In this document: piece by piece, positions 23,197 to 31,679 of the stretch
Layout: every line of letters begins with the position of its first letter
Position numbering within the stretch: the stretch's first letter is position 1
NCBI GenBank assembly: GCA_902574215.1
Contig: CACGMR010000008.1
Location: 1-35,611, forward strand
Source: an uncultured Pelagibacteraceae bacterium
GTDB taxonomy: Bacteria; Pseudomonadota; Alphaproteobacteria; Pelagibacterales; Pelagibacteraceae
Length of the DNA: 35,611 nt
Direction: 5' to 3'
The notes under the pieces: model-generated
The model's database searches: none
What the model saw: the letters and a program-made list of their open reading frames with translations, nothing else
What the model was told of the DNA's origin: nothing
Made by a program: the position numbers and the translations under genes

Positions 23197-24896
23197 ATAA
23201 AAGACGAAAAAGAATTAGCGGCGGACAAGCTGCTGTTCAATCATTAAAAAAAGAGAGAGTAAAACATGTTTTTGGACTTATTGGTTCAGCAACAATGGAA
23301 ATGTTTGATGCTCTTTATCATGAGAAAAGTATAAAATTTATTGGTGTCAGAGATGAAAGAACTGGCACACATATGGCTGATGGTTATGCAAGAGCATCCA
23401 ATAGACCTGGGGTAATCATTGCAGGACAAAACGGACCTGGTGCTACTAATTTAGTTACAGGAGTTGCTCAAGCAAAAGCAGCTTTTTCTCCAGTTGTTGC
23501 AATTGCAGGTTCGTATTCAACTAAAGATAAAATGGAAGATGCATTTCAAGGTTTAGATCAACAGTCTTTGTTTACACCTATTACAAAAAAAACTTGGACT
23601 ATAAAAAATTCAAAAATAATTCCAAAAATTATGAGTGATGCTTTTAGTTTGGCAATGAAACCTAGAAAAGGACCTGTTTGTGTAAATTTACCAAGAAATA
23701 TATTAGCAGCTTCAAACTCCTATAATATTAATACTAAAAAACAATCCTTCACAAATGAGAGTAAACAAAAAGGAAATATAGAAAATATTAAAAATGCAGC
23801 TAAATTAATTGGATCCTCAAAATGTTCAGTAATTGTTGTTGGTGCTGGAATAAAGTATAATTCTAAATACAAAGAGGTAATAAAATTAGCTGAGCTATGC
23901 AACTTACCTATTGTTACAGCAGCAGGTCATGGAGATGCAATTCCATTTGGTCATAAATTAAATGCGGGACAAATGGGTCCTAGAGGAAATCCGGTAGCAT
24001 CAAGATTAGTTAAAAATGCAGATGTCATTTTAGCAATTGGAACACGTTTAGGATTCAATTCAACTTTTTACTCCTATGAAAATATAAATAAAGAAGCAAA
24101 GATAATTCAAATTGAACTAGAAAAAACAATGCTTGGAAAATATTTTCCTGTAAAAGTAAAGATACACGCGGATGCTGCGACTGCAACTAAACAACTTTAT
24201 GAAGAGATTAAAAAAGAGAAAATTAAATTAAATGTTAAAGATTGGACTAACTCTTATTTACAAGAGAGAAAAGAATATTTGATAAATAGAAATAAAGAAA
24301 ATTTGGGTCTAAATTTTCCTATACAACCAAAAGGACTATTTAAACAATTAAGAAAGGTGCTACCAAGAAACTCAGCAATTACTCTAGATGCTGGAACATT
24401 ATGTTTGCAGGCTACAGACGCGTTAGAATATTATGATCCTCCTTCATTATTTACTCCATTGGACTTTGGTTTAGTTGGTTTTTCTTTTGCGTGTGGTCTT
24501 GGGGTCAAGGTTGCTAAGCCTAAAAAAACAGTTGTTAGTCTTATGGGTGATGGAGGTTTTGGCATGACAATATCTGAATTAAGCACTGCTGTTGAATATG
24601 GAATTAATACAACAACTATTGTGATGAACAATCAAAGCTGGGGTGCAGAAAAAGCTTATCAAAAAGATTTTTTTGGCAAAAGATATTTAGGTGCAGATAT
24701 TACCAGTCCATCCTTTGATAAGGTTGCAGAACTTTATGGTGCAAGAGGTTTTAAAGTTAAAAAAATTTCTGAGATTAGTGAAGCTGTAAGAGCAGCAATT
24801 AAATCGAATAAGCCAACTGTGATAGATGTTGATGTAGATCCAAAAGCATTATACAGTTTTAGAAGAGATAGTTTCAAACATAAATTAAAAAAATGA
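23193..24896 (+). CDS. Thiamin-diphosphate-dependent enzyme (acetolactate synthase/Xsc-like)
   Basis: ThDP enzyme of 567 residues with the three-domain acetohydroxyacid-synthase layout: N-terminal Pyr domain with the activating glutamate E55 (RDERTGTHMADGYAR), central domain (about 200-340), and C-terminal PP domain with GDG (452-454) to NN (479-480). The GQNGPGATN segment is also reminiscent of sulfoacetaldehyde acetyltransferase (Xsc). There is no small regulatory subunit nearby and the operon is catabolic in character, so acetolactate synthesis is unlikely; decarboxylation or C-C cleavage of an alpha-keto intermediate is a better guess. Start is GTG at 23193, overlapping the upstream stop. 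Confidence 0.85.
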   Translation: MNKRRKRISGGQAAVQSLKKERVKHVFGLIGSATMEMFDALYHEKSIKFIGVRDERTGTHMADGYARASNRPGVIIAGQNGPGATNLVTGVAQAKAAFSPVVAIAGSYSTKDKMEDAFQGLDQQSLFTPITKKTWTIKNSKIIPKIMSDAFSLAMKPRKGPVCVNLPRNILAASNSYNINTKKQSFTNESKQKGNIENIKNAAKLIGSSKCSVIVVGAGIKYNSKYKEVIKLAELCNLPIVTAAGHGDAIPFGHKLNAGQMGPRGNPVASRLVKNADVILAIGTRLGFNSTFYSYENINKEAKIIQIELEKTMLGKYFPVKVKIHADAATATKQLYEEIKKEKIKLNVKDWTNSYLQERKEYLINRNKENLGLNFPIQPKGLFKQLRKVLPRNSAITLDAGTLCLQATDALEYYDPPSLFTPLDFGLVGFSFACGLGVKVAKPKKTVVSLMGDGGFGMTISELSTAVEYGINTTTIVMNNQSWGAEKAYQKDFFGKRYLGADITSPSFDKVAELYGARGFKVKKISEISEAVRAAIKSNKPTVIDVDVDPKALYSFRRDSFKHKLKK

Positions 24897-25480
24897 AATT
24901 AGAATTAAGAAAATTTACAAAATTTGTAGACAAAACTTTTATTGAAGGTGGTAAAGAAGCAAAAGAACCAGTTTTAATGGTATCAGTAGCAGCAGTGTTT
25001 AAAAATCCATGGCATGGTCAGGGTTTTGTTGAAGATCTCAGACCAACTATTTTAGATCTTGCGCCTAAATTAGGTGATTTACTTGTTCCAGAATTGATAA
25101 AAGAAATAGGATCACCTGAAAAAATATTGGCATATGGCAAGGCAGGTGTAGTTGGATTGAACGGTGAAATAGAGCATGCTTCAGCTTTTATTCATACTTT
25201 AAGGTTTGGTAATAAATTTAGAGATGCTGTTGGTGGAACTTCCTATTTAAGTTTTACAAATACAAGAGGACCTGCTGGATCAAAGATTGCGATTCCTATG
25301 ATGCATAAAACAGATTCTGGATTGAGACCATATTACCTAACTCATGAATTTACTATTCATGATGCACCCTTCGATGATGAGGTGGTTATTGCAATTGGTG
25401 GGGCATCAAGTGGTAGAGCACATGCAAGAACTGGTGACAGATATCAAGACATGAAAGAAATGGGTATTGAGCCAAAATAA
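24893..25480 (+). CDS. AA_synth (DUF1185) family protein
   Basis: Protein of 195 residues matching the family named amino acid synthesis protein (PF06684/DUF1185). Recognisable pieces: EPVLMVSVAAVFKNPW, QGFVEDL, the AYGKAGVVGLNGEIEHASA stretch and the ending AIGGASSGRAHARTGDRYQDM. I know of no established reaction for the family in spite of its name. It overlaps the ThDP gene by four bases and precedes the hydrolase by six, so it probably acts on an intermediate of the same pathway, perhaps a hydrolysis or isomerisation. Confidence 0.82.
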   Translation: MKLELRKFTKFVDKTFIEGGKEAKEPVLMVSVAAVFKNPWHGQGFVEDLRPTILDLAPKLGDLLVPELIKEIGSPEKILAYGKAGVVGLNGEIEHASAFIHTLRFGNKFRDAVGGTSYLSFTNTRGPAGSKIAIPMMHKTDSGLRPYYLTHEFTIHDAPFDDEVVIAIGGASSGRAHARTGDRYQDMKEMGIEPK

Positions 25481-25486
25481 TTCTTG

Positions 25487-26269
25487 ATGACGACGGGAAC
25501 TACTGCATCAGGAACTTATTACTTATTCAATAATAAGGATCAAGATGTACCAATAGTATTTGTGCATGGTGTAGGTCTTACTCACGAAATATGGCAGCCC
25601 CAGCTTGAATTTTTTAATTATCATTCAACTCTTGCCTATGACATTTTAGGTCATGGAAAATCTTCACTAGAAAATAAGAAAATAAGTTTTGATGATTTTT
25701 CTGACCAACTAATTGGGTTAATGGACCATCTTAATATAAAAAAAATACATCTTGTAGGTTTCTCTATAGGTTCTTTAGTTGCACGAAATTTTGCAACTAA
25801 ACATAATGAACGTTTACAGACATTAACTCTTTTGTGTTCTATTTATAAAAGAACTGAGGAACAACAAAAAATTGTTAATCAAAGGTTTCAACAAGCAAAA
25901 CAAGAATTAAAACTTTCAAAACAAGCTTTAAAGAGATGGTTTACTGATAAATATTTAGAAAATAATCCAGAAATATATAAAAAAATAAGTTCAATTTTGT
26001 CTGCTAATAATATGAATAATTTTTTAAAGGTTTACGAGCTATTCGTTAATCATAAAAATGATGAAGATTTTAATAAAATTAAAGCTAATACGCTAGTTAT
26101 GACAGGTGAATACGACATTGGCTCAACTGTAAAAATGTCTCAAGAATTGAATGCTTTAATCTCTAAAAGTCAATTAAAGATCATTAAAGATGGAAAACAT
26201 CTTTGTGGTATTGAGTGTGCTGATGATGTAAATTTAACCATCAAAAATTTTATTGGATCAGATGAGTAA
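25487..26269 (+). CDS. Alpha/beta-fold hydrolase
   Basis: Hydrolase of 260 residues. Oxyanion-hole HGVG at 27-30, DILGHGKS at 52-59, nucleophile elbow G-F-S93-I-G, a later acidic residue in TGEYDIGS and histidine in KDGKHLCGIE, a complete catalytic triad. The family includes ester, lactone and C-C hydrolases (3-oxoadipate enol-lactonase-like); the substrate is not readable. I chose ATG 25487 over the TTG at 25484. It overlaps the next gene by eight bases (ATGAGTAA). Confidence 0.85.
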   Translation: MTTGTTASGTYYLFNNKDQDVPIVFVHGVGLTHEIWQPQLEFFNYHSTLAYDILGHGKSSLENKKISFDDFSDQLIGLMDHLNIKKIHLVGFSIGSLVARNFATKHNERLQTLTLLCSIYKRTEEQQKIVNQRFQQAKQELKLSKQALKRWFTDKYLENNPEIYKKISSILSANNMNNFLKVYELFVNHKNDEDFNKIKANTLVMTGEYDIGSTVKMSQELNALISKSQLKIIKDGKHLCGIECADDVNLTIKNFIGSDE

Positions 26270-27743
26270 ACTTAAACAATATAAAATGTTTATTAATGGT
26301 GAATGGGTAGACTCTGAAAGTAAAAGAACATTTGAAACTCTAAATCCAGAACATAATGAGCCATGGGCAGTTGTTCCAGAAGCAAGTGCTAAAGATGTTG
26401 ATAATGCAGTTAAAGCTGCTCAAAAAGCATTCGAGGGTGAATGGCCAAAGCTACTTCCTAGAGAAAGAGCTAAATATTTAAGAGCTATTGGAAATCAATT
26501 GAGAGAGAATGCAGAAATGCTAGGAGAAATAGAAACAATTGATACTGGAAAACTTTACAGAGAAACAAAAAAACAAGCAGTTTATATAGCAGAATACTAC
26601 GACTATTATGCTGGCTTGGCAGATAAAGTTGAAGGTACGGTTTTACCAATAGATAAACCAAATGTTCAAGCAATAACAACGAGAATACCTATAGGTGTTA
26701 TAGCTGCAATAATTCCTTGGAATTCACAAATGTTTTTAACCGCAACTAAAGTAGCACCAGCACTTGCAATGGGTAATACAGTGGTAATTAAATCTTCAGA
26801 ACTTGCACCTGCTGTTTTGTTTGAATTTGCAAAATTAGTTGAAAAAACTGGTATCCCTAAAGGTGTGGTGAATGTAATTACAGGATTTGGAGATCCTTGT
26901 GGTAAAAGTTTAACTACTCATAACTTAGTTGAAAAAGTTGCTTTTACTGGTGGTCCTGAAACAGCGAGACATATAATTAGAAACTCAGCTGAAAATTTAT
27001 CAGAAGTAAGTTTAGAATTGGGTGGCAAAAGTCCAGTCGCAGTATTTGATGATGCAGAGCAAGAAAATGCAATAAATGGGATTACAGCTGGAATATTTGG
27101 TGCAAGTGGTCAAAGTTGTATAGCAGGATCAAGACTTTATTTGCAAAAAGGAATTTACGATGAATTTTTAGATAAACTTTCAAAACGTGCATCAAAAATA
27201 AAAATTGGAGCTCCAATGGATCCAGAAACAGAAATGGGTCCTTTAAGTAATTTTAAACAATTAGAAGTAATAGAAAAAAATATTAAAGAAACAATTGATC
27301 AAGGTGGAAAAATTAAGTGTGGAGGTGAAAGACATTCTTTTTCAAATAAAGGATATTACTTTCCTCCTACAATTATAGAATGTGATAATCACAATCTGCC
27401 AGTAGCAGAAAATGAGTTATTTGGACCTGTGTTATCAGTAATGAAATTTGATACAGAAGAGGAAGTAATTTCAAAAATGAACGATAATCAATATGGATTA
27501 TCCTCTGGGGTTTATACAAGTAATTTATCTAGAGGCATGAGAGTTTCAAAAGCTATTAGGGCAGGAATAACCTTTGTAAATACTTATAGATTAATTTCAC
27601 CCTCTGCCCCTTTTGGAGGTATCAAAGATAGTGGGTATGGAAAAGAAGCAGGAATTGACTCAATTAAAGACTACACAAGGGTAAAAACAACATGGTTCTA
27701 TACCTCTGACGAACCTTCTCTAGACCCTTTCTCAATAAGATAA
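26262..27743 (+). CDS. NAD(P)-dependent aldehyde dehydrogenase
   Basis: Aldehyde dehydrogenase of 493 residues, normal for the family. PWNSQ with N154, FTGG near 228-231, general base E252 (LELGGKSP) and nucleophile C286 (GQSCIAGS) are intact; the tail FGGIKDSGYGKEAG is typical. It lacks the exact betaine-aldehyde or semialdehyde signatures I would need for a substrate call. Last gene of the five-gene operon; it presumably oxidises the aldehyde made by the flavin or ThDP enzyme. I place the start at ATG 26262; the frame is open to TTG 26253. The 107 bases after it hold only the livK promoter region. Confidence 0.88.
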   Translation: MSKLKQYKMFINGEWVDSESKRTFETLNPEHNEPWAVVPEASAKDVDNAVKAAQKAFEGEWPKLLPRERAKYLRAIGNQLRENAEMLGEIETIDTGKLYRETKKQAVYIAEYYDYYAGLADKVEGTVLPIDKPNVQAITTRIPIGVIAAIIPWNSQMFLTATKVAPALAMGNTVVIKSSELAPAVLFEFAKLVEKTGIPKGVVNVITGFGDPCGKSLTTHNLVEKVAFTGGPETARHIIRNSAENLSEVSLELGGKSPVAVFDDAEQENAINGITAGIFGASGQSCIAGSRLYLQKGIYDEFLDKLSKRASKIKIGAPMDPETEMGPLSNFKQLEVIEKNIKETIDQGGKIKCGGERHSFSNKGYYFPPTIIECDNHNLPVAENELFGPVLSVMKFDTEEEVISKMNDNQYGLSSGVYTSNLSRGMRVSKAIRAGITFVNTYRLISPSAPFGGIKDSGYGKEAGIDSIKDYTRVKTTWFYTSDEPSLDPFSIR

Positions 27744-27778
27744 TCACTAGGAATTAACCTCTATAAAATAGGATAATT

Positions 27779-27808
27779 TTGTCATTGAATATTAATTGTA
27801 TTCATACT
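27779..27808 (+). promoter_or_regulatory. Candidate sigma-70 promoter of the LIV-type binding protein gene
   Basis: TTGTCA (27779-27784), 18-base spacer, CATACT (27803-27808), 43 bases before the start codon, in the only upstream gap of the binding-protein gene. The boxes are close to consensus, but the background is AT-rich and no transcription data support it. Confidence 0.35.
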
Positions 27809-27825
27809 TAAATTAGCTTTTATAA

Positions 27826-27837
27826 ATTGTTAACAAT
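27826..27837. promoter_or_regulatory. Perfect 12-base palindrome ATTGTTAACAAT before livK
   Basis: An uninterrupted palindrome centred between 27831 and 27832, just upstream of the GAGGA ribosome-binding site and downstream of the candidate promoter. Its position fits an operator in the leader of the binding-protein gene. It contains only two G and C residues, so chance cannot be excluded. Confidence 0.3.
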
Positions 27838-27850
27838 AAAGAGGAAGATA

Positions 27851-29032
27851 ATGAGAAAACTATTTATCGCTGCTTTTATGTTTGTTTCTATTTTCGGAAC
27901 AAAAGTAATGGCAGATATTAAAATGGGGATTATTTTAGGATTCACAGGTCCTATTGAATCTCTAACTCCAGCTATGGCTGCATCTGCAGAGCTTGCTTTT
28001 AAAGAAGCATCAGACTCAGGTTCGCTATTAGGTGGAAAAAAAATTGAAGTTATGAGAGCAGACTCAACTTGTGTTGACTCAGCAGCAGCGACAGCAGCAG
28101 CTGAAGGTTTAATATCAGGTGGTGTAGCTGCAATCATGGGAGCAGACTGTTCAGGTGTAACTGGTGCAATTGCAACAAACGTTGCTGTACCAAATGGTGT
28201 AGTTATGATTTCACCTTCTGCAACTTCTCCAGGATTAACAACTCTAGATGATAAAGGGTACTTCTTTAGAACTGCTCCATCAGATGCTAGAGGTGGTCAA
28301 ATTTTAGCTGACATAACTAAAGATAGAAAAGTAAAAAGTGTTGCAATCACTTATACTAACAATGACTATGGTAAAGGTTTAGCTGATGTATATAAAGCGG
28401 CAGTTGAAGCTCATGGTATTAAAGTTACAACTGTAACTGCTCACGAAGATGGAAAAGCAGATTACTCATCTGAAGTAGCAACTCTTGCTTCTGCTGGTGG
28501 TGATGCTGTAGCAGTTATTGGTTATCTTGACCAAGGAGGAAAAGGAATTATTCAAGCTTCTTTAGACTCTGGTGCATTTGATAAATTTGTTTTATCAGAT
28601 GGTATGATCGGTCAATCTTTAGTTGACGCTTTTGGTAAAGATTTAAGTAAATCATTTGGATCAATGCCAGGTTCTACTGGCAAAGGTGCTGGTATATTTG
28701 CTGAAGTTGCAAAAGCTGGTGGTGTAGAAGCATCTGGTCCATACACAGCTGAATCTTATGATGCAGCTGCTTTAATCGTTCTTGCAATGCAAGCAGGTAA
28801 CTCTGCTGACAGAGCATCTATTGCAAAAAATGTAATGGATGTTGCTAACGCTCCTGGAAAAAAGATTTACCCAGGTGAACTTAAGAAAGGTTTAGATTTA
28901 TTAGCAAAAGGTAAAAAGATAAATTACGAAGGTGCTACTGGAGTAACTTTTACTGATGTTGGTGAAGCTGAAGGTTCTTTCTTAGAGCAAGAAGTTAAAG
29001 GTGGAAAATTTAAAACTAAAAAACAAAGATAA
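27851..29032 (+). CDS. Branched-chain-amino-acid-type ABC binding protein (LivK/Peripla_BP_6)
   Basis: Periplasmic binding protein, 393 residues, with a signal peptide of about 21 residues ending KVMA before DIKMGI. Family features: ILGFTGPIESL at the start of the mature protein, VVMISPSATSPGLT, FFRTAPSDARGG, YTNNDYGKGLADVY and GPYTAESYDAAAL. Family members bind branched-chain amino acids, other amino acids, amides or urea; ligand is open. I prefer ATG 27851 with GAGGA upstream over the TTG at 27827. It converges on the operon that encodes the matching permeases and ATPases (livH/M/G/F), ends at the shared terminator, and is separately expressed. Confidence 0.87.
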   Translation: MRKLFIAAFMFVSIFGTKVMADIKMGIILGFTGPIESLTPAMAASAELAFKEASDSGSLLGGKKIEVMRADSTCVDSAAATAAAEGLISGGVAAIMGADCSGVTGAIATNVAVPNGVVMISPSATSPGLTTLDDKGYFFRTAPSDARGGQILADITKDRKVKSVAITYTNNDYGKGLADVYKAAVEAHGIKVTTVTAHEDGKADYSSEVATLASAGGDAVAVIGYLDQGGKGIIQASLDSGAFDKFVLSDGMIGQSLVDAFGKDLSKSFGSMPGSTGKGAGIFAEVAKAGGVEASGPYTAESYDAAALIVLAMQAGNSADRASIAKNVMDVANAPGKKIYPGELKKGLDLLAKGKKINYEGATGVTFTDVGEAEGSFLEQEVKGGKFKTKKQR

Positions 29033-29046
29033 TTTTATCTTAATTC

Positions 29047-29084
29047 AAAAAACCCCAGTAATTTAATTACTGGGGTTTTTTTTT
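29047..29084. terminator. Bidirectional terminator between livK and the MFS gene
   Basis: Ten-base-pair core stem (CCCCAGTAAT with ATTACTGGGG, 29053-29062 and 29066-29075) with a three-base loop, extended by six A-T pairs. T9 (29076-29084) follows on the plus strand and T6 on the minus strand, so it works in both directions. The MFS stop codon (minus strand, 29063-29065) is exactly the loop, and one stem arm encodes the end of the MFS protein. Confidence 0.92.
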
Positions 29085-30232
29085 AAATCAGCTCTTATGG
29101 TAGAAAGAGCTATGATAATTAGAAAAATCAGACATATTAAATTCATAGTTTTCCAGCTAGTTAAGCTAAGAAATACTCCAGCAGACAAACTGGCTAATGC
29201 TTGTATAGAATAAACAATTAAATCATTATACCCTTGAGCTCTAAATTTTTCTTCTTCTCTGTAACACAAAACAAGTAAGCTTGTTCCTGAAATGAATAAA
29301 AAATTCCACCCTAGTCCCAGGAAAATAAGTGCAACCATATAGTTAATATAATTCTGTTCAAACAAACTGGTAATAATTGTGACCAAAAACAATAAAACCC
29401 CCACATGCATAATTTTACTATGACCAAACCTTTTAATTAAATTACCTGTAACTAGTGAAGGTAAAAACATAGCTGCTATATGAAGCTGAATAACAAATCC
29501 AGTCTTGGATAAACTTATTTTCTCCATCAGATGCATGCTTATAGGAGTTGCTGTCATTAAAAAAGTCATTACAGCATAGGCAAAAGCTGAAGCTACGAGC
29601 GCCTGTAGAAATCTAGGTTGAGAGATAAGCTCAAAAAAACTTCTTCCAGTTTTATATTGATTACTAGATATCGTTTTTGGTTCCTTATAAAAAATTAAAA
29701 ATATTGTTGATGAGATAGATAAAATAGCAAGTGCAAGATATGAACCAGCATACATGTGATCTGAAATAAATTCTTTAGAAATATTTGCAATATTTGGTCC
29801 AATAAACGCCGAACCTATTCCTGCTAACAAAATGATAGAAATTGCTTTTGGTGCGTAATCCTTATCTACAACCTCGACTGCTGCAAAACGATATTGATGA
29901 CTGAAAGCTATTCCTCCACCAATTAAAAAGCATCCTAAATTATATAAGATAAAGCTTTCTATTATTATAGAGTATGCAGTTAAAAGAGATGCTAGACTTG
30001 TTCCTATTGATGCATAAATAAATCCTAATTTTCGTCCAATTATACTCATTAGTTTTGCAGCAAAAAAAGCAAATAACGCAATTCCAACAACTGACAAAGC
30101 CATTGGAAGAGTTGCTAAAGATTTTATTGGACTAAATTTTGAACCAATTATACCACTTAAAAAAACGGTGACTGGGGCAGCTGTAAAAGCAAAAATCTGA
30201 CTTAAAATAAGTAACGAAAGATTTTTATTCAT
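29063..30232 (-). CDS. MFS transporter
   Basis: Major facilitator superfamily protein of 389 residues with about twelve hydrophobic segments in two halves; the loop after the second helix carries SIIGRKLGF, a variant of the GxxxDRxGRR motif, and the mid-protein loop FYKEPKTISSNQYKTGRSFF links the halves. Substrate not predictable. Its ATG shares one base with the stop of the 23-codon micro-ORF (TAATG). It is the last gene of the livGFHM operon, and its final codons lie in the terminator stem. Confidence 0.85.
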   Translation of the reverse strand: MNKNLSLLILSQIFAFTAAPVTVFLSGIIGSKFSPIKSLATLPMALSVVGIALFAFFAAKLMSIIGRKLGFIYASIGTSLASLLTAYSIIIESFILYNLGCFLIGGGIAFSHQYRFAAVEVVDKDYAPKAISIILLAGIGSAFIGPNIANISKEFISDHMYAGSYLALAILSISSTIFLIFYKEPKTISSNQYKTGRSFFELISQPRFLQALVASAFAYAVMTFLMTATPISMHLMEKISLSKTGFVIQLHIAAMFLPSLVTGNLIKRFGHSKIMHVGVLLFLVTIITSLFEQNYINYMVALIFLGLGWNFLFISGTSLLVLCYREEEKFRAQGYNDLIVYSIQALASLSAGVFLSLTSWKTMNLICLIFLIIIALSTIRADLKKNPSN

Positions 30233-30303
30233 TAAAAGAATAAATACTTATCAGCCATATACAAAGCCCAAGCAGCAGCAGCACCTAATATAATATATTT
30301 CAT
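30232..30303 (-). CDS. 23-residue hydrophobic micro-ORF between livM and the MFS gene
   Basis: ATG at 30303 starts a frame of 23 codons ending in a TAA that shares one base with the MFS ATG. The peptide begins MKYIILGAAAAWALY and ends MADKYLFF: one potential membrane helix with an Ala-rich core and a short charged stretch. It fills the livM-MFS gap exactly (start five bases after the livM stop), as expected for a real coupled gene or a leader that drives MFS translation. There is no strong Shine-Dalgarno. No family is recognised. Confidence 0.5.
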   Translation of the reverse strand: MKYIILGAAAAWALYMADKYLFF

Positions 30304-30308
30304 TTGGT

Positions 30309-31679
30309 TTACTTTATTTCTATTTTTTCAGGAAGTATACCTTTAGGTCGATACCTCATTATGAATAATAATCCTAATCCCATCATTAAAAATCTGAAAT
30401 AAGGAACACTTTCTATTAAATGTGCTTTAAGTGCATTTGTTTCAGGAATTCCAGATGTGAAAAAATTTATTAAAAATAATGATATTGGTGCAGCTTCAAT
30501 CCATAAGAACCAAACAACAAATCCTCCTAAAATTGCTCCAAAATTATTTCCACTTCCTCCGACAATTACCATCACCCAAATCAAAAATGTATATCTCATA
30601 GGTCTATAGCTTCCTGGGGTAAACAAACCATCTTGAGTAACAAGCATTGCGCCTGCTATTCCAACAATAGCTGAACCTAAAATAAAAATTAACAAATGTT
30701 GTTTAACAACATTTTTACCCATTGCATTTGCAGCTTCCTCATTATCTCTTATTGCTCTCATCATTCTTCCCCAAGGAGAATAAAGAGCTTTTTGTGTTAA
30801 AATTAAAAGAATAATTACTACTACTAAGAATAATCCAGAGTAACATAATTTTACAAATACTGATGAGCCTTCGATTACAAGTTGATTTAGAGCAGCTTGT
30901 CTATCAGCTAAATTCTCAATTACACTTAATTTTCCTGAATTAAACTTTTCAACTAATTTAATAAACCAATCTGTCGTTTGAAGATCTACTTCATATGGTG
31001 CGGGTCTTTTTAATCCAATAACGTTTTTTACACCTCTTGTGAGCCAATCTTCGTGTTTAATAATTGCAATAACAATTTCAGAAATAAGAAGAGTAGCAAT
31101 AGCTAAATAATCTGCTCTAAGACCAAGTGCAACTTTTCCAACTATAAATGCTAAACCCCCTGCAAAAAGGGCTCCAACTATCCAAGAAAATATAATAGGT
31201 AATCCAAATCCTCCTAGGAAACCAGTTTTAGCAGGATCAACTGCTTCAATAGCTTCTATGCCAGGCTCTGCAGAAAATCTAATAAGCAAAACACCTGAAA
31301 TTATTATTGCAGCTATGCTGTATGTTCTTATTTTTGATTTTTCAAATCTTTTTAAAACAAAGCGTATAACTAATACCATTACTACTATCAGCCATAACGA
31401 CATTATAATGTCGAAACCTCCTGCCCTCCAAGCTTCTTGAACAGGATCTACAGATATCAATACTGCAGCTAAACCACCTAAAGCTGTATATCCCATAATT
31501 CCAAAATTAATTAAGCCAGCGTATCCCCATTGAATATTTGCTCCCATTGTCATCACTGCAGAAATCAAACAAAGATTAAAAATTGATAATGCAATATTCC
31601 AAGATTGAAATATTCCAACCATAAGAATAAGTGCCATCATGATGCTGTAAGCTGCAATTACATTTAAATTTTTTCTCAC
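30309..31679 (-). CDS. livM: LIV-type ABC permease LivM (long form)
   Basis: Permease of the branched-chain amino acid importer family, 456 residues, longer than many LivM proteins. The core carries AGLINFGIMGYTALGG and GLRADYLAIATLLISEI, with the ATPase-contact region GRMMRAIRDNEEAANAMGKN. Extra length comes from the region between the first helices and about residue 165, and from a soluble segment at about 215-270. Start is GTG 31679, overlapping the livH stop by four bases (GTGA). Together with LivH it forms the membrane channel. Confidence 0.88.
   Translation of the reverse strand: MRKNLNVIAAYSIMMALILMVGIFQSWNIALSIFNLCLISAVMTMGANIQWGYAGLINFGIMGYTALGGLAAVLISVDPVQEAWRAGGFDIIMSLWLIVVMVLVIRFVLKRFEKSKIRTYSIAAIIISGVLLIRFSAEPGIEAIEAVDPAKTGFLGGFGLPIIFSWIVGALFAGGLAFIVGKVALGLRADYLAIATLLISEIVIAIIKHEDWLTRGVKNVIGLKRPAPYEVDLQTTDWFIKLVEKFNSGKLSVIENLADRQAALNQLVIEGSSVFVKLCYSGLFLVVVIILLILTQKALYSPWGRMMRAIRDNEEAANAMGKNVVKQHLLIFILGSAIVGIAGAMLVTQDGLFTPGSYRPMRYTFLIWVMVIVGGSGNNFGAILGGFVVWFLWIEAAPISLFLINFFTSGIPETNALKAHLIESVPYFRFLMMGLGLLFIMRYRPKGILPEKIEIK

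Noticed and set aside
23193-24896. Acetolactate synthase large subunit (ilvB) for branched-chain amino acid synthesis
   Set aside because: No ilvN or ilvC neighbour, and the gene is locked in an operon with a flavin monooxygenase, DUF1185 protein, hydrolase and aldehyde dehydrogenase; a catabolic ThDP role is more likely.
27744-27850. Riboswitch before the binding-protein gene
   Set aside because: The gap holds only about 107 AT-rich bases with one short palindrome; no conserved aptamer helices can be drawn.
27820-28137. 105-codon open frame on the minus strand, rich in Ala and Ser
   Set aside because: Antisense to the signal peptide and N-terminal domain of the LIV-type binding protein; low-complexity composition reflects the Ala-rich sense frame.
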